A stretch of 64,000 nt of DNA from Pararhizobium qamdonense (GTDB lineage Bacteria; Pseudomonadota; Alphaproteobacteria; Rhizobiales; Rhizobiaceae), in contig NZ_CP119566.1 of assembly GCF_029277445.1 (NCBI RefSeq), positions 3,350,001 through 3,414,000 on the forward strand, read 5' to 3'. The translations under genes were made by a program, and so were the position numbers. Each line of letters opens with the position of its first letter. Position 1 is the stretch's first letter. A model generated the notes under the pieces. That model did no database searches. It was not told where the DNA came from and saw only the letters and a program-made list of their open reading frames with translations. Below, one piece after another: positions 1 to 9,375 of the stretch.

Positions 1-49
1 CAACAGACTGTTCGATGATTGGCACCGCCGTTCGGCCTGTCCAAAATGC

Positions 50-85
50 TTGACGCATGATAATTATGTCGATAAATCTCGACAT
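50..85 (+). promoter_or_regulatory. arsR promoter and ArsR-type operator
   Basis: An 8-bp inverted repeat, TATGTCGA / TCGACATA, spans 65-86 with a 6-nt spacer and runs into the arsR start codon at 86. TTGACG at 50-55 and ATAAAT at 72-77 fit a sigma-70 promoter with 16-nt spacing, which would put the transcript start at or next to the ATG. ArsR-family repressors usually bind such dyads over the -10 region, so autoregulation released by arsenite is the natural inference. Confidence 0.6.
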
Positions 86-442
86 ATGGACAATATTGAC
101 ACCATCGCGGCTTTTGCAGCCCTTGCCCAGACCACGCGCTTGGATGCCTTCCGGCTGCTTGTGACCCACGAACCGGATGGACTGCCCGCCGGCGAAATCG
201 CCCGGCAGCTGGAGGTTCCCCACAACACCATGTCCACCCATCTGGCGATCCTGCAGCGTGCCGGGCTGATCACGGCGGAACGGCAGAGCCGCTCGATCGT
301 CTACCGCGCCAGCCTCGACAGCCTGCGCACCGTGGTGACGTTTCTCGTCAAGGATTGCTGCTCGGGCCATCCCGATCTCTGCGCACCGCTGATCGCCGAC
401 CTCGTGCCCTGCTGCGCGCCAAAGGAACAGGGCCATGCCTGA
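86..442 (+). CDS. arsR: ArsR-family arsenite-responsive repressor
   Basis: Winged-helix metalloregulator of 118 residues. The helix-turn-helix lies around residues 34-60 (motif EIARQLEVPHNTMSTHLAIL). The C-terminal tail carries cysteine pairs at 91/92 and 109/110 plus Cys99, a pattern seen in one alphaproteobacterial ArsR subtype and a likely trivalent arsenic or antimony sensor. It heads an operon with acr3, arsC and arsH, which fixes its role. The ATG at 86 was chosen because conserved sequence begins there and the operator dyad abuts it. An upstream TTG at 50 in the same frame would run through the operator. No Shine-Dalgarno precedes the ATG, so translation may be leaderless. Confidence 0.9.
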   Translation: MDNIDTIAAFAALAQTTRLDAFRLLVTHEPDGLPAGEIARQLEVPHNTMSTHLAILQRAGLITAERQSRSIVYRASLDSLRTVVTFLVKDCCSGHPDLCAPLIADLVPCCAPKEQGHA

Positions 443-518
443 CCGCTTTGCCTATCCTCTTCTTCCCCGCCCTGAACACCGCATCAACGTGTTTGACAGT
501 CAGAAAGACGCAGCCTGA
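435..518 (+). CDS. possible 27-residue ORF between arsR and acr3
   Basis: An ATG at 435 overlaps the arsR stop codon and opens a 27-codon frame ending at 518, three bases before the acr3 ATG. It begins MPDRFAYPLLPRPEH and I recognise no family. Its tight fit between the two genes suggests either a translational coupling leader or a remnant of a lost gene. Coding status is unproven. Confidence 0.2.
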   Translation: MPDRFAYPLLPRPEHRINVFDSQKDAA

Positions 519-521
519 ATC

Positions 522-1580
522 ATGTCAGCATTCGAACGCTACCTTACGGCCTGGGTTTTCCTGTGCATCATCGCCGGCATCACGCTGGGCTACATCATGC
601 CAGGGATGTTCCAGGCGATCGGCGCTGCTGAAATCGCCCGGGTCAACATACCGGTTGCCGTGCTGATCTGGCTGATGGTTATTCCGATGCTGTTGCGCAT
701 CGATTTTTCGGCCCTTCGCCATGTCGGACAATACTGGCGCGGCATTGGGGTCACGCTTTTCATCAACTGGGCCGTGAAGCCCTTTTCGATGGCACTTCTG
801 GCATGGCTTTTCATCGGCTGGCTGTTGCGGCCGCTGCTACCTGAGGCGCAAATCGATTCCTATATCGCCGGCCTCATCATCCTTGCGGCAGCTCCCTGCA
901 CCGCCATGGTCTTCGTCTGGTCCAATCTGACGAGGGGGGAGCCGCATTTCACGCTGTCGCAAGTTGCCCTCAACGATGCGATCATGATCGTGGCGTTTGC
1001 ACCGATCGTCGCCCTCCTGCTCGGACTATCCGCAATCACAATCCCGTGGGACACGCTTCTCTTGTCCGTCGGTCTTTACATCATCTTTCCAGTTCTGGTT
1101 GCGCAACTGATCCGCAGGCGGCTTTCAGCCAGTCCCGGATCGCTCGACCACCTCCTTGCCAAACTTCAACCCGTGTCTCTTCTCGCGCTCCTGACGACCC
1201 TGGTTTTGCTTTTCGGTTTCCAGGGGGAACAGATCATCGCACAGCCGGCGGTGATCGCGCTGCTTGCAGTGCCCATCCTGATTCAGGTCTATTTCAATTC
1301 CGGGCTGGCCTATGTGCTGAACCGCCTGGCAGGCGAAAGGCACTGCATTGCCGGCCCCTCCGCCTTGATCGGTGCATCGAACTTTTTCGAGCTCGCCGTC
1401 GCGGCCGCGATCAGCCTTTTTGGTTTCCACTCCGGCGCAGCCCTTGCCACGGTGGTCGGCGTGCTGATCGAAGTGCCGGTGATGCTGTCGGTGGTGTGGA
1501 TCGTGAACCGGAGCCGGGGATGGTACGAGCGCGGTCTGCCGCTCAACAAAACGACTGACACCAGGAGTATCCAGCCATGA
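522..1580 (+). CDS. acr3: Acr3-family arsenite efflux permease
   Basis: Inner-membrane arsenite/H+ antiporter of the bile acid/arsenite transporter superfamily: 352 residues with about ten hydrophobic segments. The family cysteine is Cys126 in the motif LAAAPCTAMV, followed by the conserved VWSNLTRGEPHFTLSQVAL region. It exports As(III) produced by the downstream ArsC. Some rhizobia use an aquaglyceroporin (AqpS) at this operon position; here the slot holds Acr3. The gene overlaps arsC by 4 nt (ATGA), so the two are translationally coupled. Confidence 0.93.
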   Translation: MSAFERYLTAWVFLCIIAGITLGYIMPGMFQAIGAAEIARVNIPVAVLIWLMVIPMLLRIDFSALRHVGQYWRGIGVTLFINWAVKPFSMALLAWLFIGWLLRPLLPEAQIDSYIAGLIILAAAPCTAMVFVWSNLTRGEPHFTLSQVALNDAIMIVAFAPIVALLLGLSAITIPWDTLLLSVGLYIIFPVLVAQLIRRRLSASPGSLDHLLAKLQPVSLLALLTTLVLLFGFQGEQIIAQPAVIALLAVPILIQVYFNSGLAYVLNRLAGERHCIAGPSALIGASNFFELAVAAAISLFGFHSGAALATVVGVLIEVPVMLSVVWIVNRSRGWYERGLPLNKTTDTRSIQP

Positions 1581-1999
1581 CCGTCACCATTTACCACAAT
1601 CCGGATTGCGGCACGTCGCGCAACACGCTGGCGATGATCCGCCATGCCGGGATCGAGCCTGAAGTGATCGAGTATCTGCAAAACCCGCCGGGACGGGACG
1701 AACTCAAGGCGATGATCGCGGCGGCTGGCCTTAGCGTGCGCGCTGCAATCCGCGAAAAGGGCACGCCGTTTGACGCGCTTGGGCTTTCCGATCCTGCACT
1801 CAGCGACGGCCAGCTGCTCGATGCCATGCTGGCACATCCGGTCCTTATCAACCGACCTTTCGTCATGACGCCGATGGGCACACGGCTGTGCCGCCCGTCC
1901 GAGGTCGTGCTCGACATCTTGCCCAATAGGCATCAAGGCGCCTTTGCCAAGGAAGACGGCGAACAGGTGCTCGATGCTGGGGGCAAGCGCATTGTCTGA
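1577..1999 (+). CDS. arsC: glutaredoxin-dependent arsenate reductase
   Basis: Cytosolic reductase of 140 residues converting arsenate to arsenite with glutathione/glutaredoxin. The thioredoxin-like fold starts at the N-terminus, and the catalytic Cys11 lies in the motif [10 protein letters not shown]. The family [14 protein letters not shown] segment near residues 94-107 carries the oxyanion-binding arginines. Length matches the ArsC/Spx superfamily. The start is fixed by the ATGA overlap with acr3, and the 3' end overlaps the start proposed for arsH. The product arsenite is the substrate of the Acr3 pump encoded just upstream. Confidence 0.95.
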   Translation: MTVTIYHNPDCGTSRNTLAMIRHAGIEPEVIEYLQNPPGRDELKAMIAAAGLSVRAAIREKGTPFDALGLSDPALSDGQLLDAMLAHPVLINRPFVMTPMGTRLCRPSEVVLDILPNRHQGAFAKEDGEQVLDAGGKRIV

Positions 2000-2699
2000 T
2001 TTTCCCGCAGCCAGCACCGACCATCTTGCCCAACCGGATATCGCGGCTTTGCGGCCGGCATTTTCCAGCCACCCGCCGCGCATCCTCATCCTCTACGGTT
2101 CCTTGCGGAGCGTGTCCTACAGCCGTCTTCTGGCGCAGGAGGCGGGCCGCCTGCTCACACATTTCGGCGCGCAGGTGGAATTTTTCAATCCGGAAGGCTT
2201 GCCCCTCCCAGACGCCGCCCCGGCCAGCCACCCGAAAGTGCAGGAATTGCGGGAGCTATCCCTGTGGTCGGAAGGTCAGGTCTGGGTGAGCCCGGAGCGG
2301 CACGGCGCCATGAGCGGCATCCTGAAGGCGCAGATTGATTGGATCCCGCTCTCGGTCGGATCCGTGCGGCCGACGCAGGGGCGCACGCTGGCGATCCTGC
2401 AGGTGAGCGGCGGTTCGCAGAGCTTCAACGCACTCAACCAGATGCGCATTCTCGGCCGCTGGATGCGGATGATCACCATCCCCAACCAGTCCTCCGTCGC
2501 CAAGGCCTACCAGGAATTCGACGCCGACGGCCGGATGAAGCCATCGCCCTATTATGACCGCGTTGTCGATGTGATGGAGGAACTGATGAAGTTCACGCTG
2601 CTAACGCGCGATGCCTCAAGCTATCTCACCGACCGCTACAGCGAACGCAAGGAAGAGGCAGGCAAACTTGAACAGCGGGTCGCGCTGAAGAGCATCTGA
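1974..2699 (+). CDS. arsH: ArsH NADPH-dependent FMN reductase
   Basis: Flavoprotein of 241 residues with a flavodoxin-like fold. The FMN-binding loop is in [19 protein letters not shown], and the family block [20 protein letters not shown] follows. ArsH proteins oxidise trivalent organoarsenicals and also reduce quinones or Cr(VI) in vitro. It is the last gene of the operon. I chose the ATG at 1974, which overlaps the arsC end by 26 nt; an earlier in-frame ATG at 1944 would deepen the overlap. The exact N-terminus is uncertain because the first 40 residues are poorly conserved in this family. Confidence 0.92.
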   Translation: MLGASALSDFPAASTDHLAQPDIAALRPAFSSHPPRILILYGSLRSVSYSRLLAQEAGRLLTHFGAQVEFFNPEGLPLPDAAPASHPKVQELRELSLWSEGQVWVSPERHGAMSGILKAQIDWIPLSVGSVRPTQGRTLAILQVSGGSQSFNALNQMRILGRWMRMITIPNQSSVAKAYQEFDADGRMKPSPYYDRVVDVMEELMKFTLLTRDASSYLTDRYSERKEEAGKLEQRVALKSI

Positions 2700-2704
2700 C
2701 GAAG

Positions 2705-2731
2705 TGAAAAAGGCGCCGTTTCCAGCGCCTT
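2705..2731 (-). terminator. era terminator between arsH and era
   Basis: Hairpin arms AAGGCGC (2710-2716) and GCGCCTT (2725-2731). Read on the minus strand a short T run follows. It sits between the converging arsH and era stop codons and probably ends the era transcript. Confidence 0.55.
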
Positions 2732-2735
2732 GGTC

Positions 2736-3680
2736 TTACTTCGGGAATTCCAGGCCCATCTCGCGGAAACGTTCGGGGTCGTCGCCCCAGTTTTCGCGGA
2801 CCTTGACGAACAGAAACAGGTGGACCGGCTGTTCGAGGATTTCGGAGAGTTCCTTGCGCGACGCCATGGAGATCGCCTTGATCGCGTCGCCGTTCTTGCC
2901 GAGCGCAATCTTCTTCTGGCTATCGCGCTCGACATAGATGACCTGCTCGATGCGCACCGAGCCGTCCTTGCGCTCTTCCCATTTCTCCGTTTCGACATGC
3001 GACGAATAGGGCAGTTCCTGATGCAGGCGCAGGAACAGCTTTTCACGGGTGATTTCGGCGGCGAGCTGGCGCATCGGCAGATCGGAAATCTGGTCTTCCG
3101 GATAGTACCAGGGACCCTCCGGCAGCTTCATGGCGAGATAGTCGAGCACGTCGTCGCAGCCGGAACCGGTCAGCGCCGAGATCATGAACGTGCGTTCGAA
3201 ATCGACGAATTCGTTGGCGGCGGTCGCAAGCTTCAGCAGGTCTTCGCGTTCGACCTGGTCGATCTTGTTGAGAACCAGCATCTTCGGCTGTTCGACATGC
3301 TTCAACCCTTCAAGGATGGTTTCCGCATCGCCTTTCAGGCCGCGTTCGCTGTCGATCAGCATCATGATCGCGTCGGCATCCTTGGCGCCGCCCCAGGCGG
3401 TCGTCACCATGGCGCGGTCCAGACGGCGGCGCGGCTTGAAGATGCCGGGCGTGTCCATGAAGACGATCTGGGCGCGCTTGTGGATGGCAATGCCGCGCAC
3501 GATGGCGCGGGTTGTCTGCACCTTGTGGCTGACGATCGACACCTTGGCGCCGACCAGCTTGTTGACCAGCGTCGACTTGCCGGCATTGGTGGCGCCGATC
3601 AGGGCGACGAAACCGGACCGGGTCGGGCCCTCTCCGGTGTCTACTGCTGTTGGTTCTGTTTCGCTCATCGTGTCCGTCAT
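2736..3680 (-). CDS. era: GTPase Era, ribosome assembly factor
   Basis: Essential GTPase binding the 3' end of 16S rRNA during 30S maturation, here 314 residues. The G1 loop GATNAGKST is at residues 29-37, G3 is DTPGIF and G4 is NKID. A C-terminal KH domain carries the GKNGDAIK-type loop. The start was set at 3680 because the next upstream ATG (3725) adds an unconserved stretch. It is the last gene of the leftward lepB-rnc-era run, an order common in Rhizobiales. Confidence 0.95.
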   Translation of the reverse strand: MTDTMSETEPTAVDTGEGPTRSGFVALIGATNAGKSTLVNKLVGAKVSIVSHKVQTTRAIVRGIAIHKRAQIVFMDTPGIFKPRRRLDRAMVTTAWGGAKDADAIMMLIDSERGLKGDAETILEGLKHVEQPKMLVLNKIDQVEREDLLKLATAANEFVDFERTFMISALTGSGCDDVLDYLAMKLPEGPWYYPEDQISDLPMRQLAAEITREKLFLRLHQELPYSSHVETEKWEERKDGSVRIEQVIYVERDSQKKIALGKNGDAIKAISMASRKELSEILEQPVHLFLFVKVRENWGDDPERFREMGLEFPK

Positions 3681-3778
3681 TTCCGATTGGGCGACCGGGC
3701 GCCGCTGAGGCGCGCAAAATCGCATTGTCCATCAAAGGATTGCCTGATCTTTCGGGAGGAACCGTGCCTCCGGACAGA

Positions 3779-4495
3779 TCAGGCCGTCGTCGCTTTCTTC
3801 CAGACGCCTTCGCGCTCCAGAATTTTCGTGGCGGCCACCTGTTCGGCGGCGCGCTTGGACCGGTCGATGCCCGTTTCGGGGCCGATGCCGGGTATATCGA
3901 CCGTCACAGTGAAGCGCGGATCGTGATCCGGGCCGGAGCGGTCGTCGATGCGGTAGCTTGGCGTCACGCCGAACTTGGCATGGGCCCATTCCTGCAATTC
4001 GGTCTTGGCATCGCGCCGCGCGCCATCGACCCGGCTTGCCCGCGACGACCAGTGCCTCTGGATGAAGCCACGGGCCGCCTCCAGCCCGCCGTCGAGATAG
4101 ATCGCCGCGATCAGCGACTCTACCACATCGGCGCGCACATTGAGCATCGATTTTCCCGTGAGTTTCTTCACGTCGGCGCCGGTGCGGATGAACAGATGCA
4201 GGGACAAGGAATCAGCCACAAGCGCGCAGCTATCGGCGCTGACGAGCTGGTTGAGGCGAACCGAAAGCTCGCCTTCGTCGGCATCCTTGAAGGTATCGAA
4301 CAGCAGTTCGGCAACGCAGAGCCCCAGCACGCGGTCACCCAGAAATTCCAGCCGCTCGTAGTTGGACCCCTTGGCGTTGCGGGCGCTGGAATGGGTGAGC
4401 GCCCGGTCGAGCCGTTCCTTCTGGGCAAAGCTGTAGCCGATCGTGACTTCCAGCCGCTGCCGGTCCTCTGTGTTCAGCGAACGGCCCTTGCTCAT
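3779..4495 (-). CDS. rnc: ribonuclease III
   Basis: Double-strand-specific endoribonuclease of 238 residues for rRNA and mRNA processing. The signature ERLEFLGDRVL is at residues 48-58. The second catalytic acidic cluster is in the ESLIAAIYLDGG region, and a C-terminal dsRNA-binding domain ends in AAEQVAATKILE. The ATG at 4495 overlaps the lepB stop as ATGA, which fixes the start and implies coupled translation. Upstream in-frame codons would run deep into lepB. Confidence 0.96.
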   Translation of the reverse strand: MSKGRSLNTEDRQRLEVTIGYSFAQKERLDRALTHSSARNAKGSNYERLEFLGDRVLGLCVAELLFDTFKDADEGELSVRLNQLVSADSCALVADSLSLHLFIRTGADVKKLTGKSMLNVRADVVESLIAAIYLDGGLEAARGFIQRHWSSRASRVDGARRDAKTELQEWAHAKFGVTPSYRIDDRSGPDHDPRFTVTVDIPGIGPETGIDRSKRAAEQVAATKILEREGVWKKATTA

Positions 4496-5238
4496 TCGAC
4501 GCCCTTGAACAGGCGGTCGTAGCGCAGGTTGGCCGGCCATTTCCAGATTTCGCGGAAGGACGTGTCGTTGCCGAGCGAGAAGAAGATCATCGAGGCGCGG
4601 CCGATCAGGTTTTGCGCGGGCACGAAGCCGACGTCAAAACGGCTGTCGGCCGAATTGTCGCGGTTGTCGCCCATCATGAAATAATGGCCTGCGGGAACGA
4701 TGAACTCGCGGGTATTGTCGCCGCGCGAATCGGGAAACTGGTCGAGCGTGTCGAAATTGACACCGTTATCGAGCGTCTCGCGATACACAGGCACATCGGC
4801 GCCGGTGTCATACTGATCATCGGCGCGGAACATGCCGTCCGGCACGCGCTCAACGGCCTTGTCGTTGACATAGAGAATGCTGTCGCGCACCTGGACCTTA
4901 TCGCCCGGCAGGCCGATCAGGCGCTTGATATAGTCGATGTCCGGGTTCGGCGGGAAACGGAACACCACGACATCGCCGCGCTTGGGTTCGCTGGCAAAGA
5001 TCCGGCCCTCGAACAGGTCGGGCGAGAACGGCAGCGAGTATTTCGAGTAGCCATAGGCGAACTTGTTGACGAAGATATAGTCGCCGACAAGCAGCGTCGG
5101 CATCATCGAGCCCGACGGGATGGTGAACGGCTGGAAAAATACCGTGCGGATCACCACGGCCAAGAGAAGCGCCTGGATGATGACCTTGACGTTTTCCCAA
5201 AGGCCGCCGGCCTGCTTCTTGTCGATATGTTCTGCCAC
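4492..5238 (-). CDS. lepB: signal peptidase I
   Basis: Inner-membrane leader peptidase (248 residues) that removes Sec and Tat signal peptides on the periplasmic side. One N-terminal membrane segment spans about residues 18-35. The catalytic Ser44 is in PSGSMMPTL and the general-base Lys105 in YIKRLIGLPGD; the GDNRDNSADSR box follows. It is coupled to rnc by a 4-nt overlap. acpS lies upstream after 189 nt, so both probably share the leftward transcript. Confidence 0.96.
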   Translation of the reverse strand: MAEHIDKKQAGGLWENVKVIIQALLLAVVIRTVFFQPFTIPSGSMMPTLLVGDYIFVNKFAYGYSKYSLPFSPDLFEGRIFASEPKRGDVVVFRFPPNPDIDYIKRLIGLPGDKVQVRDSILYVNDKAVERVPDGMFRADDQYDTGADVPVYRETLDNGVNFDTLDQFPDSRGDNTREFIVPAGHYFMMGDNRDNSADSRFDVGFVPAQNLIGRASMIFFSLGNDTSFREIWKWPANLRYDRLFKGVE

Positions 5239-5427
5239 GCGACTTGTTCCTTGATCTGGACCCGCCCGCGCTTGAAAGCCGGGCGGAGAATTGCTTGGAG
5301 TTCCGTATCCTGCCGGGTCATCCGATCGGAGGCTGCTTCACGCCTATCGCGCGCGGCGCCGTCCTTTCAAATGAACCTCAGCCCGATTATACGGTCCACG
5401 TCATCGAGACATGCTCTAAACGCTTCC

Positions 5428-5835
5428 TCAATCTTGAGCAACGGGCAGAGCTTCAATTATGACGAAGGCCTGCGCCAGGGGAAAATCGTCGGTGATGGTC
5501 AGGTGGATAACGCCGCGATGGCCATCCGGCAGGATTTCGGCCAGCCGCGCTGCAGCCCCGCCGGTCAATTGCATGGTCGGCTTGCCGCCCGGCAGATTGA
5601 CGACGCCCATATCCTTCCAGAACACGCCCTGCGAAAGACCGGTTCCCAAGGCCTTCGAACAGGCCTCCTTGGCGGCAAAGCGTTTGGCATAGGATTCGGC
5701 GCGGTTCTTGCGGCCTTCCGACTTGCGGATCTCGACATCCGTGAAGCAACGATGGCTGAAACGCTCACCGAAGCGTTCAAGCGAACTGGCGATACGCCGG
5801 ATGTCGATCAGGTCACTGCCGATGCCGATAATCAT
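5428..5835 (-). CDS. acpS: holo-[acyl-carrier-protein] synthase
   Basis: Transfers 4'-phosphopantetheine from CoA to ACP to activate fatty-acid synthesis; 135 residues. The magnesium ligands are Asp8 in GIGSDLIDI and Glu57 in [15 protein letters not shown]. Length and motifs match the group I trimeric AcpS family. It lies upstream of lepB-rnc-era on the same strand. Confidence 0.95.
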   Translation of the reverse strand: MIIGIGSDLIDIRRIASSLERFGERFSHRCFTDVEIRKSEGRKNRAESYAKRFAAKEACSKALGTGLSQGVFWKDMGVVNLPGGKPTMQLTGGAAARLAEILPDGHRGVIHLTITDDFPLAQAFVIIEALPVAQD

Positions 5836-5921
5836 CGAAATGAAAATACCTTAAAAGAGAGGGCCACAGGCGCACCCGGTGCACCCTTTGCCAAATATTG
5901 CGGTTCAACAGCCGTCAGCGC

Positions 5922-6500
5922 TCAGACGTCCTCAGCGAAGGCGACGCTGCGGGCGCGCAGTTTGTTTTGACGGCGCATCTGGCGGCGCGACTGGAATAGC
6001 CGGGCGGCATAAAAGGCTGCCACATAGAAGACGGCCGCACTGACCGCCGCAAGCGGCAATGAGCCGATCAGCATCGGCTTCAAGACCGGCTCCCAAAGAT
6101 GCGAAAATTCGAGATGGCGCAGCATATGCAGGATATCCTGGCCGGCCATCGCACCATTGCCCTCCGTCCCCAGCACGATCAGGCCAACCTCATAGGTGGC
6201 CGCCAGGATGAACGGGATGGTCAACGGATTGGCTAGAGCCGTGGAAATGCCGGCTGCGATCATGTTGCCGGACAGGAGATAGGCAAAGGCGAGCGCGATG
6301 AGAATGTGAAAGCCGACAAATGGCGTGGCGGAGGAGGCAGCACCGGCGGCAACGCCGACCGCGATCGAATGGGGCGAGGACGACAGGCGCAGCACGCGCA
6401 TCGACAGATACCGCAGCCCGCGCGAAAAACCCTTTCGCGGCCACAGGAATTCACGGAGCTTTCCCGACCAGGTCGGCGGTTTTTTGCGTCTGAACAACAT
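5922..6500 (-). CDS. DUF2062 membrane protein
   Basis: Protein of 192 residues with a basic N-terminus (MLFRRKKPP) and about three to four hydrophobic segments between residues 45 and 170. The family core AVGVAAGAASSATPFVGFH followed by ANPLTIPFI matches DUF2062, whose function is unknown. It ends 86 nt upstream of acpS on the same strand and may be cotranscribed. The ATG at 6500 gives the expected length. Confidence 0.85.
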   Translation of the reverse strand: MLFRRKKPPTWSGKLREFLWPRKGFSRGLRYLSMRVLRLSSSPHSIAVGVAAGAASSATPFVGFHILIALAFAYLLSGNMIAAGISTALANPLTIPFILAATYEVGLIVLGTEGNGAMAGQDILHMLRHLEFSHLWEPVLKPMLIGSLPLAAVSAAVFYVAAFYAARLFQSRRQMRRQNKLRARSVAFAEDV

Positions 6501-6712
6501 AGGCTCTGATAGACGATGCGGATATGGCTGTTCAATGGCGGCTGCGCGAAAATCGGCATTTCAAGCGCTACAGGTGCAAAAACGCCGCGCTTGCGCTGAT
6601 ATCGGTGGGCGCTTAGAAGCTGCGTATCAGGCGCAAAAAGACAAGCTGCTATACGCTCTTTGCATAGGTCCCGGCAGCCTACCGAAGCAGGCAGCCGGAC
6701 AGGGGGCATAGA

Positions 6713-6865
6713 TTAGAACGAGTTGCGGAACAGGCCGCGGTCGATCTGACGCTGACGGTATTCCAGGTCGATCCGGTCGAGCGAACCATTCAGATAGTTC
6801 AGTTCGCGGTCTTCGACAGACGGGACGCGCAGGGCGTTGGTGATCTTCTTCAGTTGCTTAAACAT
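6713..6865 (-). CDS. DUF3563 small protein
   Basis: Fifty-residue basic protein, MFKQLKKITNALRVPSVEDR onward, containing DRIDLEYRQRQIDRG, which is characteristic of the DUF3563 family of short proteobacterial proteins of unknown function. The ATG at 6865 is preceded by an AAGAAGG Shine-Dalgarno at good spacing. The frame stays open upstream but lacks family sequence. It stands alone between rsh and the DUF2062 gene. Confidence 0.8.
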   Translation of the reverse strand: MFKQLKKITNALRVPSVEDRELNYLNGSLDRIDLEYRQRQIDRGLFRNSF

Positions 6866-7104
6866 GGTAAACCTTCTTTCGTTTACCTCCCGACGCTGAA
6901 GATAGTGGACGCGGCGTGTATGCACCAGAGCTACTAAAAGGCGGCAGCCATGCACTCCGCGCATGGCCAGCCTATTTTCGCCGCAAAGAATGCACAATCA
7001 AACGGCAATTGCCGCCAAGCTATGCGCAAGAGCTGTCAATTCCGGCGAAACAGAGGCGCCGCCGGACAGTGCCGCCCTCAAACGATAGGCAAGTGCCTGC
7101 GGCC

Positions 7105-9327
7105 TTACTCGAACACCCGCTTGACCGTGGACACGCTTGGCAGGTCGCGAATTTGGGTGATCAGGTGGTTGAGCTGGCGCAGGTCCCAGACTTCGATATC
7201 CAGCTGGAACTCGCTAAAATCGGCCGCCACCTGCCCCATCGACAGGGTACGGATATTGATATCGCTGGTGGCGACGGCCTGGGCGATTTCGGCCAATGTG
7301 CCGGGTTCGTTGAGCGCGTTGATCTGGATGCGCGCCATGAAGCGGGTGTTGTTGGCCTCATCCAGATCCCAGCGCACATCGATCCAGCGCTCGGATTCCT
7401 CGTCGAACTTCTGCAGGCTCGGCGACTGGATCGGGTAGATGGTGATCCCCTTGTCCTTCTCCATGATCCCGACGATGCGGTCGCCGGGCACTGCGCCGGA
7501 CGCGCTGAAATGCACCTCGGCATTGCCGGACAGGCCGCGGATCGGCAGGGCTTCCGGCCCCTCTCCGTCCAGGACGTCGAACATGTCCTTGGGACGGCCG
7601 GGGAGTTTGAAGACCATGCCGGCGGCGCTGCGCATGTTGAACCAGCCATCGTCGCTGGGCTTGATGGTGACACGCTCGTCCTGGTGATCGGGATAGACGG
7701 CGCGCAGCACATCGAGCGAAGACAGTTCACCACGGCCAACGGCAGCGATGGCATCCTCGATCTCCTTGTGGCCGAGCCGGTGCAGGACCGGCTTCATGCC
7801 CTCGCGGGTGAACGACTTGCCGGCGCGCTCGAACGTGCGCTCGAGAATACGGTAGCCGAGGCCGGAATATTGCTTGCGCACGGCTGCACGGGTTGCGCGC
7901 CGGATGGCGGCACGGGCCTTGCCGGTCACGACGATCTCTTCCCAGGCCGGCGGCGGCACCTGGATGCCGGAACGCACGATCTCCACCTCGTCGCCATTGT
8001 TGAGACGGGTGACCAGCGGCATGATGCGGCCATTGATCTTGGCGCCGACGCAGGTATCGCCGATATTGGTATGCACCGCATAGGCAAAATCGATCGGCGT
8101 CGCGCCACGCGGCAAAGCGATCAGCTGGCCCTTCGGCGTGAAGCAGAAGACCTGGTCCTGGAACAGTTCGAGCTTGGTGTGCTCGAGGAATTCTTCGGGA
8201 TTATCCCCTTCGGCCAGCGATTCGATCGTCCGGCGCAGCCAGGAATAGGCGTTCGACTTCGGCGACAGCTTCACCTCGCCGACCGGCTCGACGCTATCCT
8301 TGTAGAGCGTGTGCGCGGCAATGCCGTATTCGGCGATCTCGTGCATCAGCCGCGTGCGGATCTGCAGCTCGATACGCTGGCGCGACGGACCGACGATGGT
8401 GGTGTGGATGGACTGGTAGTCGTTCTGCTTCGGCGTAGAGATATAATCCTTGAACCGGCCGGGAACGACGCGCCAGCGGGTGTGGACGATGCCGAGCGCC
8501 CGGTAGCAATCGGGAATATCGGCAACGATGATGCGGAAGCCCCAGACATCGGACAGCTGTTCGAAGGAGAGCGACTTCGACTGCATCTTCTTGAAGACGG
8601 AATAGGGCTTCTTCTGGCGCCCCTTGACCAGAGTGCCCGTCAGGCCCCTCGCCTGCAGCAGTTCGCCAAGCTCGTCCTCGATCTTCTTGATCAGCCCTTC
8701 ATTGCGGGTCGACAGCTCTTCAAGGCGGCGGGTGACCGTCTCGAAGGCTTCGGGATTGATATGGCGGAAGGAGAGGTTTTCCAGCTCCTCGCGCATGTCC
8801 TGCATGCCCATGCGGCCAGCGAGCGGCGCATAGATATCCATCGTCTCTTCAGAAATCCGCGCGCGCTTTTCCGCCGACATATGATCGAGCGTGCGCATAT
8901 TGTGCAGCCGGTCGGCGAGCTTGACGAGCAGGACGCGCACATCGTCGGAAATCGCCAGGAGCAGCTTGCGCAGGTTTTCCGCCTGCTTGGCCTTCTTGGT
9001 GACGAGATCGAGCTTCTTGATCTTGGTCAGTCCCTCGACCAGCGCGCCGATATCCTCGCCAAAAAGATCGTCGATTTCGGCGCGGGTCGCCGTCGTGTCC
9101 TCGATCGTGTCGTGCAAAAGAGCGACCGCGATGGTCGATTCATCGAGATGCATCTCGGTGAGAATGGCTGCGACTTCGAGAGGGTGGGAGATATAGGGAT
9201 CGCCGCTCGCCCGCTTCTGCTGGCCATGTTTCTGCATGGCGTAAACATAGGCCTTGTTGAGAAGCGCCTCGTTCACATCGGGCTTGTATTTTTGAACGCG
9301 CTCAACGAGCTCGTATTGGCGCATCAT
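7105..9327 (-). CDS. rsh: bifunctional (p)ppGpp synthetase/hydrolase Rsh
   Basis: Stringent-response enzyme of 740 residues. The N-terminal HD hydrolase domain has the His72-Asp73 pair in LLHDTIEDT. The synthetase domain follows with GRQKKPYSVFKKM and DVWGFRIIV. A TGS domain (VFCFTPKGQLIALPRGATPIDFAY, split here as VFCFTPKGQ then GATPIDFAY) and a C-terminal ACT domain (INALNEPGTLAEIAQAVA) complete it. Both catalytic domains look intact, as expected of the single long Rsh in Rhizobiales. The start MMRQYELVER at 9327 matches the family; the longer frame upstream is unconserved. It lies downstream of rpoZ but behind a terminator. Confidence 0.96.
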   Translation of the reverse strand: MMRQYELVERVQKYKPDVNEALLNKAYVYAMQKHGQQKRASGDPYISHPLEVAAILTEMHLDESTIAVALLHDTIEDTTATRAEIDDLFGEDIGALVEGLTKIKKLDLVTKKAKQAENLRKLLLAISDDVRVLLVKLADRLHNMRTLDHMSAEKRARISEETMDIYAPLAGRMGMQDMREELENLSFRHINPEAFETVTRRLEELSTRNEGLIKKIEDELGELLQARGLTGTLVKGRQKKPYSVFKKMQSKSLSFEQLSDVWGFRIIVADIPDCYRALGIVHTRWRVVPGRFKDYISTPKQNDYQSIHTTIVGPSRQRIELQIRTRLMHEIAEYGIAAHTLYKDSVEPVGEVKLSPKSNAYSWLRRTIESLAEGDNPEEFLEHTKLELFQDQVFCFTPKGQLIALPRGATPIDFAYAVHTNIGDTCVGAKINGRIMPLVTRLNNGDEVEIVRSGIQVPPPAWEEIVVTGKARAAIRRATRAAVRKQYSGLGYRILERTFERAGKSFTREGMKPVLHRLGHKEIEDAIAAVGRGELSSLDVLRAVYPDHQDERVTIKPSDDGWFNMRSAAGMVFKLPGRPKDMFDVLDGEGPEALPIRGLSGNAEVHFSASGAVPGDRIVGIMEKDKGITIYPIQSPSLQKFDEESERWIDVRWDLDEANNTRFMARIQINALNEPGTLAEIAQAVATSDINIRTLSMGQVAADFSEFQLDIEVWDLRQLNHLITQIRDLPSVSTVKRVFE

Positions 9328-9375
9328 CCGCGAGGGGCTCCAGGAGGGGTCCGGAAAAAAGAGAGGTCCGGAAAA

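Noticed and set aside
1310..2089. Minus-strand frame across acr3, arsC and arsH
   Set aside because: Antisense to three well-recognised genes; no domain.
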